DNA of 64,000 nucleotides, from contig NZ_CP047020.1 of the NCBI RefSeq assembly GCF_009796285.1, forward strand, positions 2,852,001-2,916,000. Reading direction: 5' to 3'. How positions within the stretch are numbered: position 1 is the stretch's first letter; every line of letters begins with the position of its first letter. The notes under the pieces are model-generated. The model had not been told where the DNA came from. It was given only the letters and a program-made list of their open reading frames with translations, and made no database searches. Both the position numbers and the translations under genes were made by a program. Positions 49,168-58,209 of the stretch are shown here, in pieces. The DNA is from Streptomyces broussonetiae. GTDB taxonomy: Bacteria > Actinomycetota > Actinomycetes > Streptomycetales > Streptomycetaceae.

Positions 49168-50526
49168 TCACCGCTCTCCGGACGAGCGCGCCACCGGGGC
49201 ACGCCGTCGCATCGTGTTCCATCTCCGAGGCCCCCGCTCGGCACCGGAGCCTCCTGCCCGCTTTCTACCAAAGCGAGGTTGCCGCATGGCAAGCGCCGCC
49301 CGCGCAGCGGGCTCGTCGCGTGCGAAAGCGATCAGCAGCCCGATGGCGAACATGGTCGGCAGCAGGGCGGAACCTCCGTAGGAGAACAGCGGGAGGGGGA
49401 CACCGGCGATCGGCAGCAGGCCGAGCACCGCACCCATGTTGATCACCGCCTGAGCGGTGATCCATGTCGTCACGCCTCCCGCGGCATACCTCACGAAGGG
49501 GTCCTCCGTGCGTCCGGCCACGCGGATACCCGCATAGCCTAGAGCCGCGAACAGGGCGAGCACCGACAGTGTCCCGGCAAGACCCAGTTCCTCACCGGTG
49601 ACGGCGAAGATGAAGTCGGTGTGGGCTTCAGGCAGTTGCCCCCATTTTTCCACACTCGCGCCGAGTCCGGAGCCGAAGAGTCCGCCGGAGGCGAGGGCGT
49701 AGATGCCGTGGGCGCCCTGCCAGCACATGTCACCCGGGCCGGGGTCGGTGGCCGCGATGCAGTTGAGGCGGGCCAGCCGGTGCGGGCTGGTCTCGATGGC
49801 GATGGTGCCGAGGACCACGGCGACGCCCAGCACCCCGGAGAACAACCGGGTCGGCGCGCCCGCGAGCCACAGCAGCCCGAACAGGATCGCCGTCAGGATG
49901 ATCGTCGTCCCCATGTCGCCGCCGAGCATGATCAGCCCGAGCAGCAGGAAGGCGACCGGCACCAGCGGCACCAGCATGTGCTTCCACTGGGTCAGCAGCT
50001 TCTTCTCCTGCTTGCGGGCGATCAGGTCGGCGCCCCACAGCACCAGGGCGAGCTTGCCGAACTCGCTGGGCTGGATCTGGAAGGAGCCGCCGAGGGAGAT
50101 CCAGTTCTGGTTGCCGTTGACCGCCATCCCTATCCCGGGCACCTGTACCAGGACCATCAGGAAGACGGCACCCGCCAGGATCGGGTAGGCCAGCGCCCGG
50201 TGCAGCTTCACCGGCATGCGGGAGGCCATGAACAGCAGGACACCGCCGATCACGGCGGCCAGCAGCTGCTTGCGGAAGAAGTACGACCCCGGCAGGGACA
50301 TCTGCAGCGCGGTGATCTGGGAGGCCGAGTAGACCATCACCAGGCCCAGCACGGTGATCAGCACACTGCCGCCGAGGATCAGGTAGTAGGCGGTCAGCGG
50401 CCGGTCCCAGGCTTTGCGCGTGCGCGTGTAGAGCCGTTGGAAGGGGCTCTCACGCAGTGGCCGGGGGACCGCGGGGCGGCGGGACGCCCGCTGCACGGGC
50501 GGCCGACCGGTACGGCTACCGGACAT
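49168..50526 (-). CDS. ftsW: Septal peptidoglycan glycosyltransferase FtsW
   Basis: A 452-aa SEDS polymerase with about ten transmembrane helices and cytoplasmic basic tails at both ends. Signatures are MVYSASQITAL in helix 1, NWISLGGSFQIQPSEFGKLAL, and the large loop with EEHTDF-type EAHTDFIFAVTGEELG, plus INMGAVLGLLPIAGVPLP. It acts with FtsI. GGAGG 5 nt upstream favours the ATG at 50526; the frame extends 4 codons further. It lies 68 nt after murD. Confidence 0.96.
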   Translation of the reverse strand: MSGSRTGRPPVQRASRRPAVPRPLRESPFQRLYTRTRKAWDRPLTAYYLILGGSVLITVLGLVMVYSASQITALQMSLPGSYFFRKQLLAAVIGGVLLFMASRMPVKLHRALAYPILAGAVFLMVLVQVPGIGMAVNGNQNWISLGGSFQIQPSEFGKLALVLWGADLIARKQEKKLLTQWKHMLVPLVPVAFLLLGLIMLGGDMGTTIILTAILFGLLWLAGAPTRLFSGVLGVAVVLGTIAIETSPHRLARLNCIAATDPGPGDMCWQGAHGIYALASGGLFGSGLGASVEKWGQLPEAHTDFIFAVTGEELGLAGTLSVLALFAALGYAGIRVAGRTEDPFVRYAAGGVTTWITAQAVINMGAVLGLLPIAGVPLPLFSYGGSALLPTMFAIGLLIAFARDEPAARAALAMRQPRFGRKRAGGSGAERGPRRWNTMRRRAPVARSSGER

Positions 50527-50594
50527 CGGCGCCTCCACTGAACGTCGACCGTCCCACGCGTCCCTCCCAAGATCCGCCCGGCGGGCGGCCGGGG

Positions 50595-52016
50595 TCAGGC
50601 TCCGAGTTCGCGGACCGCTGCCGCGAACGCGTCACCGCGCTGGTTGTAGTTGGTGAACATGTCCATGGAGGCGCAGGCCGGGGCGAGCAGCACCGTGTCG
50701 CCGGCGACCGCCAGCCGCTTCGCCTCCGTCACCGCCTGGAGCATCGCCCCAGTGTCGGTCCGGTCGAGGTCGACCACGGGTACTTCCGGGGCGTGTCGCA
50801 CGAGGGCGTCACGGATCAGTCCCCGGTCGGCACCGATGAGGACCACCGCGCGAAGTCGCTTTGCCGACCTGGCGACCAGTTCGTCGAAGGTCGCGCCCTT
50901 CGCCAGACCGCCCGCAATCCATACGATCGACTCATATGCCGCCAACGAGGCTTCGGCGGCATGCGTGTTGGTCGCCTTGGAGTCGTCCACGTACCCGACC
51001 CCGTCGAGGTCGGCGACGTGCTCGATACGGTGGGCGTCGGGGCGGAACGCCCGCAGTCCGTCGCGGACGGCCGAGGCGGGCACCCCGAAGGCGCGCGCGA
51101 GAGCCGCCGCGGCAAGGGCGTTGGCGATGTTGTGCGGGGCCGGCGGACGGACGTCGGTGACCTCTGCCAGCTCCTGCGCGTTCTTCTGCCGGTTCTCGAC
51201 GAAGGCGCGGTCGACCAGGATGCCCTCCACGACACCGAGTTGGGAGGGCGCGGGGGTGCCGAGGGTGAACCCGACGGCCCGGCAGCCCTCCTCGACGTCG
51301 GCCTCGCGGACCAGGTCCTCGGTGGCCTTGTCCTCGACGTTGTAGACGCAGGCGACCTGATTGCCCTCGAAGATACGGCCTTTGTCGCGTGCGTACGCCT
51401 CCATGGAACCGTGCCAGTCGAGGTGGTCGGGCGCGAGGTTCAGCACAGTGGCGGAATGGGCGCGCAGCGAGGGCGACCAGTGGAGCTGGTAGCTGGACAG
51501 CTCCACGGCAAGGACGTCGTACTGCTCCTCGCCGAGGACGACGTCCAGCAGGGAGACGCCGATGTTGCCGACGGCGGCCGTGCGCAGGCCCGCCGCGGTG
51601 AGGATCGAGGCGAGCATCCGCACGGTGGTCGTCTTGCCGTTGGTGCCCGTGACGGCCAGCCAGGGCGCCGCGTCCGGGCCGCGCAGACGCCAGGCCAGCT
51701 CGACGTCGCCCCACACGGGCACGCCCGCCCGCTGCGCCGCCAGGAACAGCGGCTTGTCCGGCTTCCAGCCGGGCGTGGTGACGATCAGCTCGGTGCCCTC
51801 CGGCAAGGTCGCCCCGTCACCGAGGCGCACGGTGATGCCGAGCGCCTCCAGTACGGCGGCCTGCTCACGCGCGCGTGCGTCGTCGCCGTCGTTGACGACC
51901 GTGACGACCGCCCCGCGCGCGTGCAGCACCTTGGCCGCCGGGACGCCGGAGACACCGAGTCCCGCGACGACGACGTGCCGGCCCTGGAAGTCGAAGGGCT
52001 CCGAGGTGGAGGTCAC
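50595..52016 (-). CDS. murD: UDP-MurNAc-L-Ala:D-Glu ligase MurD
   Basis: A 473-aa ATP-dependent Mur ligase. Domain 1 carries a Rossmann-like VVVAGLGVSGVPAAKVL, domain 2 the P-loop VTGTNGKTTT, and domain 3 ends in VLLAPACASMDMFTNY with the conserved DSKATNTHA. The GTG at 52016 overlaps the mraY stop as GTGA; an in-frame ATG at 52031 is an alternative. It adds D-Glu to the stem peptide in the cytoplasm. Confidence 0.97.
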   Translation of the reverse strand: MTSTSEPFDFQGRHVVVAGLGVSGVPAAKVLHARGAVVTVVNDGDDARAREQAAVLEALGITVRLGDGATLPEGTELIVTTPGWKPDKPLFLAAQRAGVPVWGDVELAWRLRGPDAAPWLAVTGTNGKTTTVRMLASILTAAGLRTAAVGNIGVSLLDVVLGEEQYDVLAVELSSYQLHWSPSLRAHSATVLNLAPDHLDWHGSMEAYARDKGRIFEGNQVACVYNVEDKATEDLVREADVEEGCRAVGFTLGTPAPSQLGVVEGILVDRAFVENRQKNAQELAEVTDVRPPAPHNIANALAAAALARAFGVPASAVRDGLRAFRPDAHRIEHVADLDGVGYVDDSKATNTHAAEASLAAYESIVWIAGGLAKGATFDELVARSAKRLRAVVLIGADRGLIRDALVRHAPEVPVVDLDRTDTGAMLQAVTEAKRLAVAGDTVLLAPACASMDMFTNYNQRGDAFAAAVRELGA

Positions 52017-53086
52017 TTGTCCGCTGCCCATCCTGCGTAGAAGAGGCCCAGTCCGACGATGACACAGATGCCCTGAATGATCCAGAATCGGACCACCACC
52101 AGGACCTCGGACCAGCCCTTGAGTTCGAAGTGGTGCTGGAGTGGCGCCATCCGGAAGACGCGCTTCCCGGTGAGCCGGAAGGAGCCGACCTGGATGACGA
52201 CCGACATGGTGATGAGGACGAACAGGCCACCCATGATGGCCACCAGCAGTTCGGTGCGGGAGAGGATGGCCAGGCCCGTCAGGACACCGCCGAGGGCGAG
52301 CGAACCGGTGTCGCCCATGAAGATCTTCGCCGGCGAGGTGTTCCACCACAGGAAGCCCAGGCAGGCACCCATCAGCGCGGAGGCGATCACCGCGAGGTCG
52401 AGAGGGTCGCGCACCTCGTAACAGGCGGCCGGGTTGGTCAGCGTCTGCGCGTTGGCGCAGGACTCCTGGAACTGCCAGACGCCGATGAAGGTGTAGGCAC
52501 CGAAGACGAGCACGGAGGCACCGGTGGCCAGACCGTCCAGACCGTCGGTGAGGTTCACACCGTTCGACATCGCGAGGATCATGAACAGCGCCCAGATCAC
52601 GAACAGCACCGGGCCGATCGACCAGCCGAAGTCCGTGATGAAGGACAGCTTGGTGGAGGCGGGCGTGTTGCCGCGTGCGTCGGAGAACATCAGCGACAGC
52701 ACCGCGAAGGAGATGCCGACGATCAGCTGGCCGGCCATCTTCGCCTTGGCCCGCAGACCCAGCGAACGCCGCTTGACGATCTTGATGTAGTCGTCGAGGA
52801 AGCCGACCAGGCCCATGCCGAACATCAGGCCGAGCACCAGCAGGCCGGAGTAGGTGGGCGGGTAACCGGTGATGAGCTTGCTCAGGAAGTACGCGGCGAT
52901 CGTCGCCAGGATGAAGGCGATACCGCCCATGGTCGGCGTACCGCGCTTGCTGGCGTGCTCGCGCGGGCCGTCGTCACGGATGTACTGGCCGTAGCCCTTG
53001 CGGGCGAGGAGCTTGATCAGCAGCGGGGTGCCGATCAGCGTCAGAAAGAGGCCAATGACTCCTGAGAACAGGATCTGCTTCATCAT
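52013..53086 (-). CDS. mraY: Phospho-MurNAc-pentapeptide transferase MraY
   Basis: A 357-aa, ten-helix membrane enzyme that makes lipid I from UDP-MurNAc-pentapeptide and undecaprenyl phosphate. The family motifs GTPTMGG (about residue 50), the Mg2+ aspartates of LDDYIK and NLTDGLDGLATG, and the C-terminal PLQHHFELKG are clear. The ATG at 53086 overlaps the murF stop (ATGATGA). It is coupled to murD downstream. Confidence 0.98.
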   Translation of the reverse strand: MMKQILFSGVIGLFLTLIGTPLLIKLLARKGYGQYIRDDGPREHASKRGTPTMGGIAFILATIAAYFLSKLITGYPPTYSGLLVLGLMFGMGLVGFLDDYIKIVKRRSLGLRAKAKMAGQLIVGISFAVLSLMFSDARGNTPASTKLSFITDFGWSIGPVLFVIWALFMILAMSNGVNLTDGLDGLATGASVLVFGAYTFIGVWQFQESCANAQTLTNPAACYEVRDPLDLAVIASALMGACLGFLWWNTSPAKIFMGDTGSLALGGVLTGLAILSRTELLVAIMGGLFVLITMSVVIQVGSFRLTGKRVFRMAPLQHHFELKGWSEVLVVVRFWIIQGICVIVGLGLFYAGWAADK

Positions 53087-54498
53087 CGGGCGGCAACCTC
53101 GCCCTCGGCACCGGCCTCGAGCAGCGCCTGGGCAACGCTCTCGAGCCCCACCGAACGGGACGCCTTCACGAGCACGACGTCCCCCGGGCGCAACTCGCTG
53201 CGCAACAGGTCGATCGCCGCCTGTGCGTCGGACACGTGCACCGACTCCTCACCCCACGAACCCTCGTTATATGCGCCCAGTTGCAGCCAGGAGGCCTCAA
53301 TCCCCCCGACCGCGACGAGCTTGCTGACGTTGAGCCGGACGGCGAGCCGTCCGACGGCGTCGTGCTCGGCGAGCGCCTCGTCCCCCAGCTCGGCCATCTT
53401 GCCGAGCACCGCCCACGTGCGGCGCCCCTTGCCCATGGCCGCGAGCGCCCTCAGGGCGGCCCGCATGGACTCGGGGTTGGCGTTGTAGGCGTCGTTGACG
53501 ATGGTCACGCCGTCCGGTCGCTCGGTGACCTCCATGCGCCAGCGGGAGAGGGTGCCCGCCTCGGAGAGCGCGGTGGCGATCTCTTCCGCGGACATGCCCA
53601 GCTCATGGGCGACGGCGGCCGCGGCGAGCGCGTTCGACACGTGGTGCTCACCGTACAGGCGCATGGTCACATCGCATGCACCGGAGGGTGTGTGAAGCCT
53701 GAAGGATGGTTGTCCACTGTCCGTGAGTCGCACGTTCTCGGCGCGTACGTCCGCTTCGGCCGACTCTCCGAAAAGGACCACCTTCGCCTCGGTACGCGGG
53801 GCCATGGCCCTGACCAGCGGGTCGTCGGCGTTGAGGATCGCGACACCGCCGTCCTGCGCGGACGGCAGGCCTTCGACGATCTCGCCCTTGGCCTCGGCGA
53901 TCTGCTCGCGGCCGCCGAACTCGCCGATGTGGGCGGTACCGACGTTGAGGACGAGGCCGATCTTCGGGGGCGTGAGGTCGGTGAGGTAGCGGATGTGCCC
54001 GATACCTCGGGCGCCCATCTCCAGCACGAGGAACCTGGTCTCCTCGGTGGCGGTCAGGGCGGTCAGCGGCAGCCCGATCTCGTTGTTGAGCGACTGCGGC
54101 GTGAACACCGTCGGCGCCTTGCGCTGCAGGACCTGCGCGATCAGGTCCTTGGTGCTGGTCTTGCCGGCCGAGCCGGTCAGGGCGACGAGGGTCGCGCCGA
54201 GCCGGCGTACGACGTGCCGGGCGAGGGCGCCGAGGGCGGTCTGCACGTCCTCGACCACGATCGCGGGCACGCCGACGGGGCGCGACGCCAGTAGGGCGAC
54301 CGCGCCCGCCTCGATCACCTGCGGTGCGAAGTCGTGGCCGTCCACCCGCTCGCCGACGAAGGCGGCGAACAGGCTGCCCGGGACCACCTCTCGGGAGTCC
54401 CGGACGACCGGTCCCGTGACCTGGACGGACGGATCCGGTATGTCGTGTGTCTGCCCGCCGACGACTGCTGCGATCTCGGCGAGGGAGAGGGCGATCAC
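53083..54498 (-). CDS. murF: UDP-MurNAc-tripeptide D-Ala-D-Ala ligase MurF
   Basis: A 471-aa Mur ligase that adds D-Ala-D-Ala to the stem peptide. The P-loop is LTGSAGKTSTKD, and VLNVGTAHIGEFGG, NDAYNANPESM and LGKMAELG are MurF signatures. The GTG at 54498 has AGGGG upstream, within the duplicated 24-bp segment at the end of murE; the longer open frame has no conserved sequence. It overlaps mraY by 4 nt. Confidence 0.97.
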   Translation of the reverse strand: MIALSLAEIAAVVGGQTHDIPDPSVQVTGPVVRDSREVVPGSLFAAFVGERVDGHDFAPQVIEAGAVALLASRPVGVPAIVVEDVQTALGALARHVVRRLGATLVALTGSAGKTSTKDLIAQVLQRKAPTVFTPQSLNNEIGLPLTALTATEETRFLVLEMGARGIGHIRYLTDLTPPKIGLVLNVGTAHIGEFGGREQIAEAKGEIVEGLPSAQDGGVAILNADDPLVRAMAPRTEAKVVLFGESAEADVRAENVRLTDSGQPSFRLHTPSGACDVTMRLYGEHHVSNALAAAAVAHELGMSAEEIATALSEAGTLSRWRMEVTERPDGVTIVNDAYNANPESMRAALRALAAMGKGRRTWAVLGKMAELGDEALAEHDAVGRLAVRLNVSKLVAVGGIEASWLQLGAYNEGSWGEESVHVSDAQAAIDLLRSELRPGDVVLVKASRSVGLESVAQALLEAGAEGEVAAR

Positions 54499-54501
54499 AA
54501 G

Positions 54502-54546
54502 TTCATCCCCTGGGTCTTCTGGATTTTCATCCCTGGGTCTTCTGGA
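54502..54546. repeat. Tandem duplication at the murE/murF junction
   Basis: TTCATCCCCTGGGTCTTCTGGA (54502-54523, shown here only by its ends: TTCATCC...TTCTGGA) is repeated almost exactly at 54526-54546. On the minus strand the first copy holds the last murE codons (IQKTQG and stop), and the second lies in the gap and supplies the AGGGG before murF. One base differs in length. Confidence 0.85.
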
Positions 54547-56182
54547 TGGCTTCGCGGAGCACCTGGCGGTCGTCGAAGGGACGGACCACGCCGGCGATGT
54601 CCTGGCCCTGCTCATGGCCCTTGCCCGCGACCAGCACGGTGTCGCCGGGCGCGGCGCGGCCGACGGCGGCGGTGATCGCGGCGGCCCGGTCCTCGAAGAG
54701 GAGCACCTCGCCACGCTCGTGCGCGGGCACGGAGGCCGCGCCCTGGAGCATGGTCGCGAGGATCGCGAGCGGGTCCTCGGAGCGGGGGTTGTCGGAGGTC
54801 AGTACGGCCGTGTCGGAGAGCCGGGCCGCGGCGGCGCCCATCGGGGCGCGCTTGGTCTGGTCGCGGTCGCCACCGCAGCCGAGGACGACGTGCAGCCGGC
54901 CCTTGGTGACCTTGCGCAGCGCCTTGAGCACCGACTCGACCGCGTCGGTCTTGTGGGCGTAGTCCACGACCGCGAGGTAGGGCTGGCCGGCGTCCACGCG
55001 CTCCAGGCGGCCGGGGACGCCCGGTACGGCGGCGATGCCGTCGGCGGCGGTCTGCGGGTCGAGACCGGCGGCGGCGAGGGCGACGACGGCGGCGAGGGTG
55101 TTCGCCACGTTGAAGGGGCCGGCGATCGGCGACCTCGCGTGGATCCGCTCGCCGTTCGGGCCCACGACGGTGAACGTCGAGTCCATGGGCCCGACCTGGA
55201 CGTCCTGGGCGCGCCAGTCGGCGTCGGGGTGGCCCTCGGCGGAGAAGGTGACGACCGGGACCGTGGCCTCCTCGGCGAGCCGGCGGCCGTACTCGTCGTC
55301 GGCGTTGATCACGCCGAGTTTGCTGCGCTGCGGCGTGAACAGCTGCGCCTTGGCCCGGAAGTAGTCCTCCATGTCGGAGTGGAACTCCATGTGTTCCGGG
55401 CTGAGGTTGGTGAACACGGCGATGTCGAAGACGCAGCCGTCGACCCGGCCGAGGACCAGGGCGTGGCTGGAGACCTCCATGGCGACCGCCTCGACCCCGC
55501 GCTCGCGCATGACGGCGAACAGGGCCTGCAGGTCGGTGGCCTCGGGGGTGGTGCGCTCGGACTTGATGCGTTCGTCGCCGATGCGCATCTCGACCGTGCC
55601 GACGAGGCCGGTGGACTTCGCGGTCCGCAGGCCGCCCTCGACCAGATAGGCCGTGGTGGTCTTGCCGGAGGTGCCGGTGATGCCGATCTGGAGCAGGTCG
55701 CGGCCCGGGCGGCCGTAGATCGTCGCCGCCAGTTCGCCCATCCGTGCGCGCGGGTCGTCGACGACCAGGACCGGCAGTCCGGTCGCGGCGGCGCGCTCGG
55801 CGCCCGTCGGGTCGGTGAGCACGGCGGCCGCGCCGAGGCCGGCGGCCTGGGTGACGAAGTCGGCGCCGTGCAGGCGGGCGCCCGGGAGGGCGGCGTACAG
55901 GTCGCCGGGGCGGACGGCGCGCGAGTCGTGGGTGATCCCCGTGACCTCGGCGGGGCTGTCCAAAGCGGCGGCACCCAGCTGATCGGCCAGTTCCGCGAGG
56001 GGTGTGGCGGAGACCTGAACCGGTCGCGGCGGTCCCGGATATGTCACGGAAGCGCCCTTCTGGGTGGTTTGGGACTGATCAGCGTGTGGCACGGCGGTGA
56101 GCGTACCGGGCGCACCCGCTCCGGGGCGAAGCGAGGGGCTGGGGGCGCTGTGGTTCCCGGGGTCCGGAGTGATCGTTGTCAC
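54527..56182 (-). CDS. murE: UDP-MurNAc-L-Ala-D-Glu: diamino acid ligase MurE
   Basis: A 551-aa Mur ligase. The P-loop is ITGTSGKTTTAYL; TTPEATDL, ALVLGRVDGCVFDIAV and SDNPRSEDP are MurE signatures. The last, DNPR, is the form seen with diaminopimelate-adding enzymes; Streptomyces uses LL-DAP, so that substrate is expected. The N-terminus before residue 50 is extended and probably disordered. The GTG at 56182 has AGGA 8 nt upstream; a GTG at 56047 (VTYPGPP) with AAGGG 7 nt upstream is an alternative, so the start is uncertain. It lies 53 nt after ftsI. Confidence 0.95.
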   Translation of the reverse strand: MTTITPDPGNHSAPSPSLRPGAGAPGTLTAVPHADQSQTTQKGASVTYPGPPRPVQVSATPLAELADQLGAAALDSPAEVTGITHDSRAVRPGDLYAALPGARLHGADFVTQAAGLGAAAVLTDPTGAERAAATGLPVLVVDDPRARMGELAATIYGRPGRDLLQIGITGTSGKTTTAYLVEGGLRTAKSTGLVGTVEMRIGDERIKSERTTPEATDLQALFAVMRERGVEAVAMEVSSHALVLGRVDGCVFDIAVFTNLSPEHMEFHSDMEDYFRAKAQLFTPQRSKLGVINADDEYGRRLAEEATVPVVTFSAEGHPDADWRAQDVQVGPMDSTFTVVGPNGERIHARSPIAGPFNVANTLAAVVALAAAGLDPQTAADGIAAVPGVPGRLERVDAGQPYLAVVDYAHKTDAVESVLKALRKVTKGRLHVVLGCGGDRDQTKRAPMGAAAARLSDTAVLTSDNPRSEDPLAILATMLQGAASVPAHERGEVLLFEDRAAAITAAVGRAAPGDTVLVAGKGHEQGQDIAGVVRPFDDRQVLREAIQKTQG

Positions 56183-56235
56183 GAGTTCGTTCCTGGTGGT
56201 CTTACCGCGGTGCGGGGGCGGTGGAGCGGTGCTGG

Positions 56236-58209
56236 TCAGGGCTTGTAGTCGACGGGCAGGTTGGCGGCCTGCGCCCCGGTCGGCGGGATCTGGAGGGTCT
56301 TGAGGGCGAACTCCATCACCTGCTTGTAGATGGGACCGCAGATCTGACCGCCGTAGTAGCTGCCGGAGGTGGCGTTCTGGATGGCGCAGTAGACGGTGAT
56401 GCGGGGGTTGTCCGCGGGCGCGAAGCCCGCGAACGACGAGGTGTAACCGTGATACTTGCCGGTGGCCGGATCCACACGGTTGGCCGTGCCGGTCTTGCCG
56501 GCGACGTTGTAGCCGGGGATGCGGGCCAGATTGCCGGTGCCCTGCTCGTCGTCCACGACGGACTCCAGCATCTGGGCGAGCGTCCTGGCGGTCTTGTCGC
56601 TGACGACCCGCGTCTGTCCGGGTTTGGGAGCGGGGGTGAAGCGCCCGTCGGCGCCCTTGGTGCCGCGCACCAGGGTCGGCTCGACGCGGACCCCGCCGTT
56701 GGCGATGGTCGAGTACACGGAGGCGGCCTGCATCGCGTTGATGGAGAAGCCCTGGCCGAAAGGAACCGTGTACTGCTGCGAAGTGGACCACTTCTGGTAC
56801 GGCGCGAGGATGCCCGGGGTCTCGCCGGGGAAGCCGAGCCCGGTGTAGCTGCCGATGCCGAACTTGCGCAGGTACGAGTAGAGGACCTTGTTGGCCGCGT
56901 CCTGCGTCTTGCCCAGCTGGCCGGTGGCCAGGATGGTGCCGATGTTGCTGGACTTGGCGAGGACGCCGTTCAGCGTGAGGTACCAGGTCTTGTGGTCGAC
57001 GTCGTCGGAGAAGAGCCGGTCGCCGCGGTGCAGCCGGTTGGGCACGACGACATGGGTGAGCGGGGTGGCCGCGTTCTCCTCCAGCACGGCCGCCATGGAC
57101 ATCACCTTGGCGGTGGAGCCGGGTTCGTAGGCGTCCTGGACCGCCGCGTTGCCCATGGCCGCGGAGTCCGCCTTGGACAGGTCGTTGGGGTCGAAGCCGG
57201 GTGAGTTGGCCATCGCCAGGATCTGGCCGGTACGGGTGTCCTGGACGACGACGTAACCGCGGTCCGCCCTGGACTTCTTCACCTGCTCGGTGATGGCGTT
57301 CTGCGCGGCCCACTGGATGTCGCGGTCGATGGTCAGCTCGACGTCGGCGCCGGGCACGGCGGGGGTCTGGGTCGATCCCGCCGTGGGCACCTCACGCCCG
57401 CCGGCCTGGGCATAGCGGATCTGGCCGTCCTTGCCCGTCAGCGCCTTGTTCAGCTCCTGCTCGATGCCGCCGGCGCCCTGGCCGTCGGCGTTGACCCAGC
57501 CCAGTATCCCGGCGGCCAGATCGCCGTTGGGGTACACACGCTGGCTGCTGGGGTCGGCGAAGACACCGGCGAGCACGTTGACGGTGCGCTTGTCCGTCCC
57601 CGCCTTCGCGGCGAGCGCGGCCCTCAGGTCCTTGATCTGCTTCCAGACCTGCGGGGTCTGCCGGGTCGCGAGCCGGGTGTAACGCGAGTTCCTGTTCGCG
57701 GGCCGCAGCTTCTTGACGATCGTGGCCTGGTCCTGCCCGAGGATCGGCGCGAGCAGAGCCGCGGCCTGCTCCGGACCGTCGTCGATCTTCAGCTGCTTGG
57801 CGCTGAACATCGTCGGGTCGGCCGTGATGTCGTACGCGTCCTCGCTGACGGCCAGGGCCACGCCGCTGCGGTCGGTGATCCCGCCGCGCTCGGCAGTCAG
57901 GGTGTGCACGACGTAGCGGTTCTGGTCGGCCCGGGCGGCGTACTCGCTCGCGTCGACGGCCTGGACCTGGAAGAGCCTAACGACGAAGGCGATCAGCACC
58001 AGGGTCAGGGCCAGGCTGACCATGCGCAGCCGGGGACGCGGGCTGCCGAGCCGGAGCTTGGAGCGGACCGGCGGCCGGGCGCCGCTGGGCCGGCGTACCG
58101 GCCGGGCACCGGGCCCGGGCTGCCGCCGCACGGCGCTCCTCGGCCGCGGAGGCTTGACCGGACCGGGCACACGGCGGCGCGGCGGTTCCCTGTCGGACAC
58201 TTCCGTCAC
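56236..58209 (-). CDS. ftsI: Septal transpeptidase FtsI (PBP3-type)
   Basis: A 657-aa class B penicillin-binding protein: a basic, Pro-rich cytoplasmic tail (residues 1-60), one transmembrane helix (about 62-80), a pedestal domain (to about 280), then the transpeptidase with S365-T-A-K368, S420-S-N422 and K572-T-G574. It crosslinks septal peptidoglycan with FtsW. The GTG at 58209 overlaps the ftsL stop as GTGA; a GTG at 58200 is the next candidate. The C-terminus ends close to the domain, without PASTA repeats. Confidence 0.97.
   Translation of the reverse strand: MTEVSDREPPRRRVPGPVKPPRPRSAVRRQPGPGARPVRRPSGARPPVRSKLRLGSPRPRLRMVSLALTLVLIAFVVRLFQVQAVDASEYAARADQNRYVVHTLTAERGGITDRSGVALAVSEDAYDITADPTMFSAKQLKIDDGPEQAAALLAPILGQDQATIVKKLRPANRNSRYTRLATRQTPQVWKQIKDLRAALAAKAGTDKRTVNVLAGVFADPSSQRVYPNGDLAAGILGWVNADGQGAGGIEQELNKALTGKDGQIRYAQAGGREVPTAGSTQTPAVPGADVELTIDRDIQWAAQNAITEQVKKSRADRGYVVVQDTRTGQILAMANSPGFDPNDLSKADSAAMGNAAVQDAYEPGSTAKVMSMAAVLEENAATPLTHVVVPNRLHRGDRLFSDDVDHKTWYLTLNGVLAKSSNIGTILATGQLGKTQDAANKVLYSYLRKFGIGSYTGLGFPGETPGILAPYQKWSTSQQYTVPFGQGFSINAMQAASVYSTIANGGVRVEPTLVRGTKGADGRFTPAPKPGQTRVVSDKTARTLAQMLESVVDDEQGTGNLARIPGYNVAGKTGTANRVDPATGKYHGYTSSFAGFAPADNPRITVYCAIQNATSGSYYGGQICGPIYKQVMEFALKTLQIPPTGAQAANLPVDYKP

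Noticed and set aside
53993..56248. 751-aa plus-strand frame opposite murF and murE
   Set aside because: It is a shadow of two Mur ligases; no start signal or recognisable domain is present.
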